Shown here piece by piece: positions 6,012-13,078 of a DNA stretch of 34,654 nucleotides. Source of the DNA: Candidatus Latescibacterota bacterium (GTDB taxonomy: Bacteria; Latescibacterota; UBA2968; GCA-2709665); contig JAAXHW010000164.1 of NCBI GenBank assembly GCA_012270675.1, positions 1 to 34,654 of the forward strand, written 5' to 3'. The first letter of the stretch is position 1, and the number at the start of each line of letters is the position of its first letter. Below the pieces are notes generated by a model. The model saw nothing but the letters and a program-made list of their open reading frames with translations, was not told the origin of the DNA and ran no database searches. The translations under genes were made by a program, and so were the position numbers.

Positions 6012-6027
6012 TTCGCTTATATGCTAA
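6012..6027. promoter_or_regulatory. Imperfect palindromic operator candidate O2
   Basis: TTCGCTTATATGCTAA matches O1 at 14 of 16 positions. The centres of O1 and O2 are 73 bp apart, close to seven DNA turns, so proteins on both sites would lie on the same face of the helix. It lies upstream of the predicted -35 box. Confidence 0.5.
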
Positions 6028-6040
6028 AAACTATCTTTAT

Positions 6041-6075
6041 AAAAAAAGAGCAGCCCTCAGTGGGACTGCTCTTTG
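6041..6075 (-). terminator. Intrinsic terminator of the aminomutase gene
   Basis: On the minus strand AAAGAGCAG pairs with CTGCTCTTT around a short inner stem and loop, and a run of T residues follows (6047-6041). It begins 19 bases after the kamA-like stop and separates that gene from the HTH-pseudoClp gene. Confidence 0.8.
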
Positions 6076-6093
6076 TACCAGCGGAAATGCGGT

Positions 6094-7470
6094 TCAACCC
6101 ATCCCCTGTTTCGCCACCGCCAGAGCCTCTTCCATCATCTGCCGCCGCCAGACCGCATCCGCCCAGCGGCTCCGGACCTCACCGTCCAGACAATCGATCG
6201 GATCGAAGTAGAAAAAATACGCCCCCGGGCGAACAACAGGGCTTGTATACACCGCAACCCCCGTCTCCCGGTTATAGTACTCATAGGAATGGGCGTCCCG
6301 TTTGCCGCCCCCGCCCAGGGTATCCACGATAAAAGTCGGCGTATTGAAGCCCGCCGTGGTCCCCCGCACCCGCTTCTCGACCTGAAGCCCCGCCTCCAGC
6401 GACGTCCGCAAATCCTCCACCCCCTGCACCAGATCGTGAAAAAAGACGTAATAGGGCTGCACATTGACGTAGCTGAGCCGCTTGACCAGCAGATTCATCG
6501 TTGCCGCATCGTCGTTTACGCCCCGCTGCAGCACCGCCTGGTTGCGCACCGTAATCCCCCGCTCCATCAGGAGGTCCATCGCATCCTGCGTCACCCCGGT
6601 AATCTCCGCGGGATGGTTGAAGTGCGTGTGCAGCACCACCTCTTTGTGCATCCTGCGGCCCATCTCCACCACGCCGGTCAGGGCATCTGTCCATGCCCTA
6701 TCCGTCAGCAGCTTCTGCGGAATGACCGCAGGCCCCTTGGTCGCAAAGCGGAACCGGCGGATCTGATTGATCTTCAGCAACGTCTCGCCAAGCAACCACA
6801 TCTGCTCGGCCTTCAGATTGTACACATCGCCCCCGCTGACCACAATATCCTCCAGCTCCGGGCGGGAGGCGATATATGCAAAAACCCGCTCCCAGCGCTC
6901 CCGGCTCACCCCCAGATGGACCTTCTCGACCTCTTCCGTATCCAGCCCCACCGCGTAGCTGCGCGTACAGAACCGGCAGTACACGGGACAGGTATCCAGC
7001 GCAAGAAAAAGCGCCCGGTCGGGATACCGGTGCGTGAGTCCCGGCACGGGCGCATCCCCCTGCTCATTGAGAGCATCCAGGTAAAGCTCCGGATGGTCGG
7101 GCAGCTGCTGGGAAGCCACGGGCAAAAACTGGGTCCGCAGCGGGTCGCCGTAGGGGTCGTCCCAATCGATCAGACTCAGAATATAAGGCGAAATGCGGAT
7201 GCTCATCGGCGACCGCCGGAGCCCCTTCCGGACATCCTCGTAGAACGCTTCAGGAACGCGATTGCCCAGCACCCGCGCCAGCCTGTCCACGCTGGTAATC
7301 GAAGACCGCGTCTGAAACACGTGGGAATGAAACGCCTCCGCGTCGATCTTCTCATACGCCGGAATCCCCCTCCAGAACTCGTCCCGGCGCAACGTTCGGT
7401 GTTCCAGACCTGCGGGGGGTTTCTCCAACCATCTACAGTCATCGACAACCTCGGGTTCCGCAAGCTCCAT
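6094..7470 (-). CDS. kamA: Lysine 2,3-aminomutase-like radical SAM protein (KamA family)
   Basis: A 458-residue PLP- and SAM-dependent enzyme. The family interconverts L-alpha-lysine and L-beta-lysine by radical 1,2-amino migration. The [4Fe-4S] motif CxxxCxxC is C161-C165-C168 in TCPVYCRFCTRS. The SAM-binding glycine motif follows as SGGD (about 212-215). The PLP lysine is K390 in DTLGGGGK. D346 (FFHDLVQG) and D383 correspond to the two aspartates that hold the substrate side chain in lysine aminomutase, which favours lysine over glutamate. A promoter (TTGACT, 16 bp, TATTAT) lies upstream and an intrinsic terminator downstream, so it is probably monocistronic. The product beta-lysine could serve in osmoprotection, modification or fermentation. 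No neighbour settles this. Confidence 0.9.
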   Translation of the reverse strand: MELAEPEVVDDCRWLEKPPAGLEHRTLRRDEFWRGIPAYEKIDAEAFHSHVFQTRSSITSVDRLARVLGNRVPEAFYEDVRKGLRRSPMSIRISPYILSLIDWDDPYGDPLRTQFLPVASQQLPDHPELYLDALNEQGDAPVPGLTHRYPDRALFLALDTCPVYCRFCTRSYAVGLDTEEVEKVHLGVSRERWERVFAYIASRPELEDIVVSGGDVYNLKAEQMWLLGETLLKINQIRRFRFATKGPAVIPQKLLTDRAWTDALTGVVEMGRRMHKEVVLHTHFNHPAEITGVTQDAMDLLMERGITVRNQAVLQRGVNDDAATMNLLVKRLSYVNVQPYYVFFHDLVQGVEDLRTSLEAGLQVEKRVRGTTAGFNTPTFIVDTLGGGGKRDAHSYEYYNRETGVAVYTSPVVRPGAYFFYFDPIDCLDGEVRSRWADAVWRRQMMEEALAVAKQGMG

Positions 7471-7530
7471 AAATCAACCTTTACAATGAATAAAGAGGGT
7501 TCACAGGTATACCGACACGATCTATCCGTC

Positions 7531-7574
7531 GCAACAACCTGATGTATAATACGCAACAACCTGATGTATAATAA
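7531..7574. repeat. Two perfect tandem copies of a 22-bp unit in the kamA upstream region
   Basis: Bases 7531-7552 and 7553-7574 are identical, starting CGCAACAACCTGATG and ending TATAATA. Each copy carries TATAAT on the plus strand and TATTAT on the minus strand. The unit lies in the divergent intergenic region between kamA and the UPF0182 gene. Confidence 0.9.
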
Positions 7575-7596
7575 TTGATTCTGGCAAAAAGTCAAG
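7569..7596 (-). promoter_or_regulatory. Predicted kamA promoter
   Basis: On the minus strand TTGACT (7596-7591), a 16-bp spacer and TATTAT (7574-7569). The -10 box lies in the right-hand copy of the 22-bp tandem repeat. Five of six bases match consensus in each box. Confidence 0.5.
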
Positions 7597-7606
7597 AGAA
7601 CAGCAG

Positions 7607-10465
7607 GTGAGAATATCCTTGTTCATTCCGATTATCCTGCTTATAATTTCATCATCTCACCCTTCATACGCCTGCTTCAAGAAAAGAACGCCCATGCGAA
7701 AACGCACCCTCTGGGGGATTATCCTCATTTTGGGCCTCATCCTGGGGTATGTGGGGCTCCGGCTCCTCATGGTCTTCTATACCGACTGGCTCTGGTTCGA
7801 CCACCTCGGATACGGCCCGGCCTTCGTCACGATGGCCCTGGCCAAAGCCCTCGCGTTTGCCACCTTTTGGGGCGCCTTCATCGCCCTGGCCGGCGGCAAT
7901 CTCTGGGTGGCCCGCCACTTTGGAAAACGCACCCGGGAAATGCCCCTGGAGGTTATTGCAGGCGATAGCCTCCCCATGCTGCCCTACCGGATGAAACGAG
8001 AACGCCTCATGTGGGCAGGCATCGTTGTGGGGGTGGGGTTCTTCATGGGACTGGGTGGCGCCCTGATCTGGACCTCGGCCCTCCGCTACCTCCACCCGGT
8101 CGAATTCGGCATCACAGACCCCATCTTCAAACGCGAACTTGGCTTCTACGTCTTCAACCTGCCCTTCTATAACTTCGTCTACGGGTGGTTGATCGTGGCC
8201 CTCCTGGCCGCCGCCCTGCTCGTTCTCGTCTCCTACCACCAGGACCGCTCCATCCGCAACAACGGAACAACCTGGTCGTCCGCGCCCCACGTCAGGGCGC
8301 ACATCTCGGCACTGGGCGCAGCCTTCGCCTTCCTGATGGCCTGGGGCTACTGGTTAAAAGAATATGAACTCCTCTACTCCTTTCGAAAAGCCGCTTTCAC
8401 CGGCGCGGGATACACCGATACCCATGCCCAGATCTTTGCCTATCGGCTGATGCTGGTCCTTTCGATCGGGCTGGCCGTCCTCCTCCTCTACAACCTCCGC
8501 CTCAAAGGCTGGCGCCTCCCCCGCATCGGCGCACTGGGATATGTCGGATCAATCCTCCTCTTCAGCTGGCTGGTCCCCATCCTCTTCGAGCAGTTCATCG
8601 TCAAGCCCAACGAACTGACCCTGGAAACCCCCTACATCCGGCATTCCATCGCCTTTACCCGGCGGGCTTATGGACTCGACAAAGTGGAAGAGGTCTCCTT
8701 TCCGGCGGAATCCAACCTCACCTTCCAGGACATACAGAACAACCTGCCCACCATCCGGTCCATTCCCCTGTGGGACCGGCGCCCGCTGATGGACACCTAC
8801 AGCCAGCTCCAGGAGATCCGCTCCTACTACCGGTTTGGCAGCGTCGACGTGGACCGCTATCGAATCGATGGACAGTACCGGCAGGTCATGTTGGCCGCCC
8901 GGGAATTCTCCCGCCACCAGCTCGCCATTCAGGGGGAAACCTGGGTCAACCGTCACCTCGTCTACACCCACGGCTATGGCATCTGCATGAGCCCGGCCAG
9001 CGAGATTGCCAGCGAAGGGCTACCCGAGTTCTACATCAAAGATATCCCTCCGGTCTCCTCTGTTGGCCCCCGGATCGATCGCCCCGAAATCTACTATGGG
9101 GAAAACATGCACGACTATGTGATCGTCCGGACCAAAACCCAGGAATTCGACTACCCCCGGGGCGACGAAAACGTCTACACCTCCTACCAGGGCCGGGGAG
9201 GCGTCGCCGTCAACTCCCTCTTTCGCCGAATCGCCTTTGCCTTCCGCTTTGGGGATCCCTATCTCCTGGTCACCGACAACCTCAAACCGGAAAGCCGCAT
9301 CCTCTTCGACCGGCACATCGGCCGCCGCTTCAACGAGGATGGCCCCAAACGGTTTGAGAAGCTGGCCCCCTTCCTCCACTTCGACCGGGACCCCTACCTT
9401 GTGGCGGTCGAAGGACGCCTGATCTGGGTCCAGGACGCCTATACCGCAACCCACATGTACCCCTATTCAGAACCCTACGGCAGGCCCTACGTCCGGGAAA
9501 CAAACTACATCCGCAACTCGGTCAAAATCACCCTGGATGCCTACGATGGCACCGTAACCTTTTACGTCTGGGAGCCCGAAGACCCCCTCATCCGGTCCTA
9601 CATGGAAATTTTTCCCGCCCTCTTTCGGCCCGGAGAAACCATGCCGGAGGCCCTGCGCGCCCACATGCGCTATCCTGTTGACCTCTTCCAGGTCCAGGCC
9701 TCGCTTTACAACACCTACCACATGACCTCCCCTCAGGTCTTCTACAACCGGGAAGACGTCTGGGAGCCCGCCGTCCAGGTCTACGGCATATCGGAACGCC
9801 CCCAGACCATGAGCCCCTACTACGTCATCGTAAAACTCCCCGACTCCGGGCTGGAAGAATTCGTTCTGATGCTGCCGGCCACGCCCACGAAGAAGGCCAA
9901 CATGATCGCCTGGCTCTCCGCCAGGTGCGACGGCCCCAACTATGGCAGGTTGATGGTCTACAAACTCCCCAAGGAAAAGCTGATCTACGGCCCCATGCTC
10001 ATCGAGCGCCGGATCGACCAGAACACCGACGTATCCCGGGAAATTACCCTGTGGAGCCAGCGGGGCTCGGACGTTATTCGCGGCAACCTGCTGGTCATCC
10101 CTGTCGAAACCTCCTTCATCTACGTCGAGCCCCTCTACCTGAGGGCCACCCAGAGCGGCATGCCCGAACTGAAACGGGTGCTGGTCGTCCACGGGGAAAA
10201 GCTGGCCATGGCCGAAAACCTGGATCAGGCCCTCCTTAAGGTCTTCAGCGCGCCTCCTCCGGGGTCTCCAGTGCCCAAAGCGCCTCCACATCCACCGGCT
10301 GCGCCCCAGGGCCTGAAGGCCATGACGAAAAACGCGCTGGAGCACCTCGAAACCGCACAGAAACGCCTTCGGGCCGGAGACTTCACCGGATATGGAGAAT
10401 TTATCCAAAAGCTGCGGGAGGCCCTCATCCAGCTCGACAAACAGGTGGAAGCCAATGGGAAATAA
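7607..10465 (+). CDS. UPF0182 family integral membrane protein
   Basis: A large inner-membrane protein of the UPF0182/COG1615 family, function unknown. Seven or so hydrophobic segments fill the first third (for example LWGIILILGLILGYVGLRLL and the stretches near residues 85-105, 135-160, 185-210, 230-250, 285-300 and 320-335). A long extracytoplasmic domain of about 560 residues follows, rich in family-type blocks such as PLWDRRPLMDTYSQLQEIRS. The C-terminus has a proline-rich linker (PPPGSPVPKAPPHPPAAPQ) and a helical tail, also normal for the family. The long reading starts at GTG 7607 and adds a signal-like segment. ATG at 7694 (MRKRTLWG) is the more family-like start. Its end overlaps murQ by 11 bp, so the two are probably cotranscribed. 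Confidence 0.88.
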   Translation: MRISLFIPIILLIISSSHPSYACFKKRTPMRKRTLWGIILILGLILGYVGLRLLMVFYTDWLWFDHLGYGPAFVTMALAKALAFATFWGAFIALAGGNLWVARHFGKRTREMPLEVIAGDSLPMLPYRMKRERLMWAGIVVGVGFFMGLGGALIWTSALRYLHPVEFGITDPIFKRELGFYVFNLPFYNFVYGWLIVALLAAALLVLVSYHQDRSIRNNGTTWSSAPHVRAHISALGAAFAFLMAWGYWLKEYELLYSFRKAAFTGAGYTDTHAQIFAYRLMLVLSIGLAVLLLYNLRLKGWRLPRIGALGYVGSILLFSWLVPILFEQFIVKPNELTLETPYIRHSIAFTRRAYGLDKVEEVSFPAESNLTFQDIQNNLPTIRSIPLWDRRPLMDTYSQLQEIRSYYRFGSVDVDRYRIDGQYRQVMLAAREFSRHQLAIQGETWVNRHLVYTHGYGICMSPASEIASEGLPEFYIKDIPPVSSVGPRIDRPEIYYGENMHDYVIVRTKTQEFDYPRGDENVYTSYQGRGGVAVNSLFRRIAFAFRFGDPYLLVTDNLKPESRILFDRHIGRRFNEDGPKRFEKLAPFLHFDRDPYLVAVEGRLIWVQDAYTATHMYPYSEPYGRPYVRETNYIRNSVKITLDAYDGTVTFYVWEPEDPLIRSYMEIFPALFRPGETMPEALRAHMRYPVDLFQVQASLYNTYHMTSPQVFYNREDVWEPAVQVYGISERPQTMSPYYVIVKLPDSGLEEFVLMLPATPTKKANMIAWLSARCDGPNYGRLMVYKLPKEKLIYGPMLIERRIDQNTDVSREITLWSQRGSDVIRGNLLVIPVETSFIYVEPLYLRATQSGMPELKRVLVVHGEKLAMAENLDQALLKVFSAPPPGSPVPKAPPHPPAAPQGLKAMTKNALEHLETAQKRLRAGDFTGYGEFIQKLREALIQLDKQVEANGK

Positions 10466-11378
10466 CCGGGAAGGAACGTCCAGGTGGGCGGACCTGCTGA
10501 CGGAACAGCGCAACCCCGCCAGCGCAAACATCGATGAATTGCCGACCTCAGAGGTGTTGCGGGTGATGAACGCAGAGGACCGCAAGGTCCCGGAAGCCGT
10601 AGGCATGGTACTCGCCGGGGTCGCACGGGCCGTCGACCTGGTTGTGGGCGCGTTCCAAAAAGGCGGGCGACTCTTCTATGTGGGGGCCGGAACCAGCGGC
10701 AGGCTCGGCGTGCTCGATGCCGCCGAGTGCCCCCCCACCTTCGATACGCACCCCCACATGGTACAGGGGATCATTGCCGGAGGAGAAGCGGCCCTGACAC
10801 GGTCGCAGGAAGGCGCAGAGGACCAGCAGGACAGCGGGGCAGCCGCCCTCCGGGCGCAGGGCCTCAAACAGCACGACGTGGTGATGGGTGTTGCAGCCAG
10901 CGGAGTGACCCCCTTTGTGTTGGGAGCGCTCTCACAGGCCCGCAAAACCGGGGCAGCCGCCCTCTTTCTGACCTGCAATCCATCCTCGGCCGAAAGCGTG
11001 GAGGCCGATGTCAAAATCGTTCCTGAAGTCGGCCCCGAGGTCATCACCGGCTCGACCCGCCTGAAGGCCGGCACGGCCACCAAGCTGGTCCTGAACATGG
11101 TCACCACAGCGGCCATGGTCCGGATGGGAAAGACCTACGGCAACCTCATGGTAGACCTGACCCCCTCCTGCGCCAAATTGCAGGACAGGGCAGAACGCAT
11201 CCTCTCGGAGGTCACCGGGCTGTCTCGGGAGCAGAGCTGTCAGGCCCTGCAAGCCTCGGGAAACAACCTCAAAACCGCCATCACCATGGTCAAACGGGCC
11301 GTCTCTAAAGAAACGGCCCGCCGGCTGCTCGCCCGTCACAACGGCATCGTAAAAAAGGCCCTCGAAGCGGAGATATAG
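10455..11378 (+). CDS. murQ: N-acetylmuramic acid 6-phosphate etherase
   Basis: A 307-residue SIS-domain enzyme that splits MurNAc-6-phosphate into GlcNAc-6-phosphate and D-lactate in cell-wall recycling. The diagnostic block GAGTSGRLGVLDAAECPPTF is present, including the catalytic glutamate (AECPP), followed by EGAEDQQ, AASGVTPFVLGAL and the STRLKAGTATKLVLNM substrate-phosphate region. Length and order match MurQ. The ATG at 10455 lies inside the end of the UPF0182 gene in another frame, and GGTGGAAG just upstream can serve as SD, a translationally coupled layout. No PTS transporter, anhMurNAc kinase or GlcNAc enzyme gene is nearby, so the recycling pathway must be encoded elsewhere. Confidence 0.95.
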   Translation: MGNNREGTSRWADLLTEQRNPASANIDELPTSEVLRVMNAEDRKVPEAVGMVLAGVARAVDLVVGAFQKGGRLFYVGAGTSGRLGVLDAAECPPTFDTHPHMVQGIIAGGEAALTRSQEGAEDQQDSGAAALRAQGLKQHDVVMGVAASGVTPFVLGALSQARKTGAAALFLTCNPSSAESVEADVKIVPEVGPEVITGSTRLKAGTATKLVLNMVTTAAMVRMGKTYGNLMVDLTPSCAKLQDRAERILSEVTGLSREQSCQALQASGNNLKTAITMVKRAVSKETARRLLARHNGIVKKALEAEI

Positions 11379-11408
11379 GGCCAGAGCCCAAATCGCCCGC
11401 AGTCGGAT

Positions 11409-12962
11409 CTACTGGCCATCCACCCTGCTGGCCTCCACCTCCTTTTGATTGTAAAACGCCTTCACAAGCTTGTCCAGGTGTTCCTTGGGCCGCTCGGCGG
11501 CTGCCAGGGTAAGCCGGAACCCGGTCTGTCCCAGCAGCTTGAGCCCATGGCCGTAATCGTTGAACCTGCGATGGCAGAGGTCGACCACCGAAAGCCCTTC
11601 CCGGGCAGCCTCTTCGGCCAGGAACGCCAGAGCGTCGTCGTCAAAGCGCAGCTCGATACCGTACGCCTTGCGAAAGCAATCGATATAATCGGCAATCTCC
11701 CGGGAAATCAGCAGCTTCCGGAGTTCGGCCTCCGGATGGTCCACCACGGCCTCCGTGACCGTAAACGAGCGGATCTCGTTAGAGGGCAGCTTCTTTTCAA
11801 ACTTCAGGAGGGCGCGTTCACAAACACTGACCAGCGCACGCGCACCCGTCTGTTCCTGAACGGCCAGCGCGGACAGCCGCCGGAGGGCCTCATCCTCAAA
11901 CGTCAACGCGATCCCATAGGCCTCAAAGTCCCGTTTCTTGCCCAGGATCACCGAAGAATTCGGGTTCTTTAAGATCTCATACAGATCGTCCACCGTAAGC
12001 GGTTCCAGAACGGCCACAACCGGCAGGCGTCCGATAAACTCCGATTCAAAACCGTACTCGATCAAGTCTTCCGAGGCGACCTGCTTGAGATAGGCCGCTC
12101 GACCGACCTCCCGGTCCTCCGCGCGCTCGGACTCGGGCTTGAAGCCCACACTGCGCTTGTTGAGGCGCCGTTTGACAATCTCTTCAAGCTCGTTGAAGGC
12201 CCCGCTTACAATAAACAGGATGTTTCGCGTATTGATCTTCTTACGCTCCATCTTTCCGCTCTGTTGAAACTGCATCACGGCCTCCATCTGGGAAGCCAGG
12301 TCGTGCGGTGCCTTCAAATCGACCTCGGTCTCCTCCATAAGCTTCAGGAGATTGCGCTGTACGCCGGTCCGGGAGACATCGGGGCCCACAAGGTTGGGTG
12401 TGGAAGCGATCTTATCGATCTCATCGATATAAATAATCCCATGCTGGGCCCTCTCAATATTCCCCCCTGCCTCTCGAACCAGCTCTCGAACCAGATCCTC
12501 CACATCGCCGCCCACATAACCGGTCTCGCTGAACTTGGTAGCGTCACCCTTAACAAAAGGAACGCCGATTCGCTGGGCAATAAGCTTGATCAGATAGGTC
12601 TTCCCCACCCCTGTGGGCCCGATAAGCAGGATGTTATTCTTGATATTGCCCACAAACCGGTGCGCGTCTTCGGGATTTTCCCGGTCCAGTTTCATCCGGT
12701 TAAAATGCGTGCAGATCTTGGTCGCCAGGACCTCTTTGGCCTCGGTCTGCTTGATGACATATTCGTTGAGAAAGGCCTCCAGCTCTTCCGGCTTCAGGTC
12801 AAACTGGATGGGCTCCTCTTCGGGGTCGGTCGTGTGGGGTCCCTCCTGGATGCCCTCGACCTCAGCCTGTGGAATAATCACCTGGGTGCCGTACTTCTGC
12901 TCAAGAAATTCCTTAATGTCTTTCTGGATTTCTGCAGGATTGATAGGGCGCTGTTCCGACAT
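11409..12962 (-). CDS. ClpX-like AAA+ ATPase without zinc finger
   Basis: A 517-residue AAA+ protein closest in layout to ClpX. Walker A is GPTGVGKT (115-122), followed by the pore-region sequence TGYVGGDVED, Walker B IIYIDEIDKI (176-185), sensor and box VII region FESEFIGRLPVVAVLEPL, and the C-terminal small domain with TGARALVSVCERALL. The N-terminal four-cysteine zinc-binding domain of ClpX is missing and is replaced by an unrelated 60-residue segment. A SVGF motif (271-274) sits where ClpX has its IGF ClpP-docking loop, so docking to ClpP is possible. About 90 extra residues follow the small domain. The start at 12962 has GGAGA upstream. Paired with rqcH through a divergent promoter. Confidence 0.88.
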   Translation of the reverse strand: MSEQRPINPAEIQKDIKEFLEQKYGTQVIIPQAEVEGIQEGPHTTDPEEEPIQFDLKPEELEAFLNEYVIKQTEAKEVLATKICTHFNRMKLDRENPEDAHRFVGNIKNNILLIGPTGVGKTYLIKLIAQRIGVPFVKGDATKFSETGYVGGDVEDLVRELVREAGGNIERAQHGIIYIDEIDKIASTPNLVGPDVSRTGVQRNLLKLMEETEVDLKAPHDLASQMEAVMQFQQSGKMERKKINTRNILFIVSGAFNELEEIVKRRLNKRSVGFKPESERAEDREVGRAAYLKQVASEDLIEYGFESEFIGRLPVVAVLEPLTVDDLYEILKNPNSSVILGKKRDFEAYGIALTFEDEALRRLSALAVQEQTGARALVSVCERALLKFEKKLPSNEIRSFTVTEAVVDHPEAELRKLLISREIADYIDCFRKAYGIELRFDDDALAFLAEEAAREGLSVVDLCHRRFNDYGHGLKLLGQTGFRLTLAAAERPKEHLDKLVKAFYNQKEVEASRVDGQ

Positions 12963-13012
12963 TGAAATTCTCCATCTGACCGGGGGTGGGGTGGGAAACG
13001 CGGCAACCATTA

Positions 13013-13041
13013 AGAATACCAGGTCTTTAAAAGCTTGTCAA
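13013..13041 (-). promoter_or_regulatory. Predicted promoter of the ClpX-like gene
   Basis: On the minus strand TTGACA (13041-13036), a 17-bp spacer and TATTCT (13018-13013). The -35 box physically overlaps that of the divergent RqcH promoter. Confidence 0.55.
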
Positions 13042-13063
13042 GACGATTCGTGGAATTTATGAA
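13035..13063 (+). promoter_or_regulatory. Predicted promoter of the RqcH/NFACT gene
   Basis: TTGTCA (13035-13040), a 17-bp spacer and TATGAA (13058-13063), 15 bp before the GTG start. It shares the bases of its -35 box with the opposite promoter. Confidence 0.5.
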
Positions 13064-13078
13064 AAGGCAGGATCGCCT

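Noticed and set aside
6073-7542. Plus-strand open frame (489 codons) opposite kamA
   Set aside because: Its composition (many R, H, P and Q) is that of an antisense frame. KamA on the other strand has all catalytic motifs.
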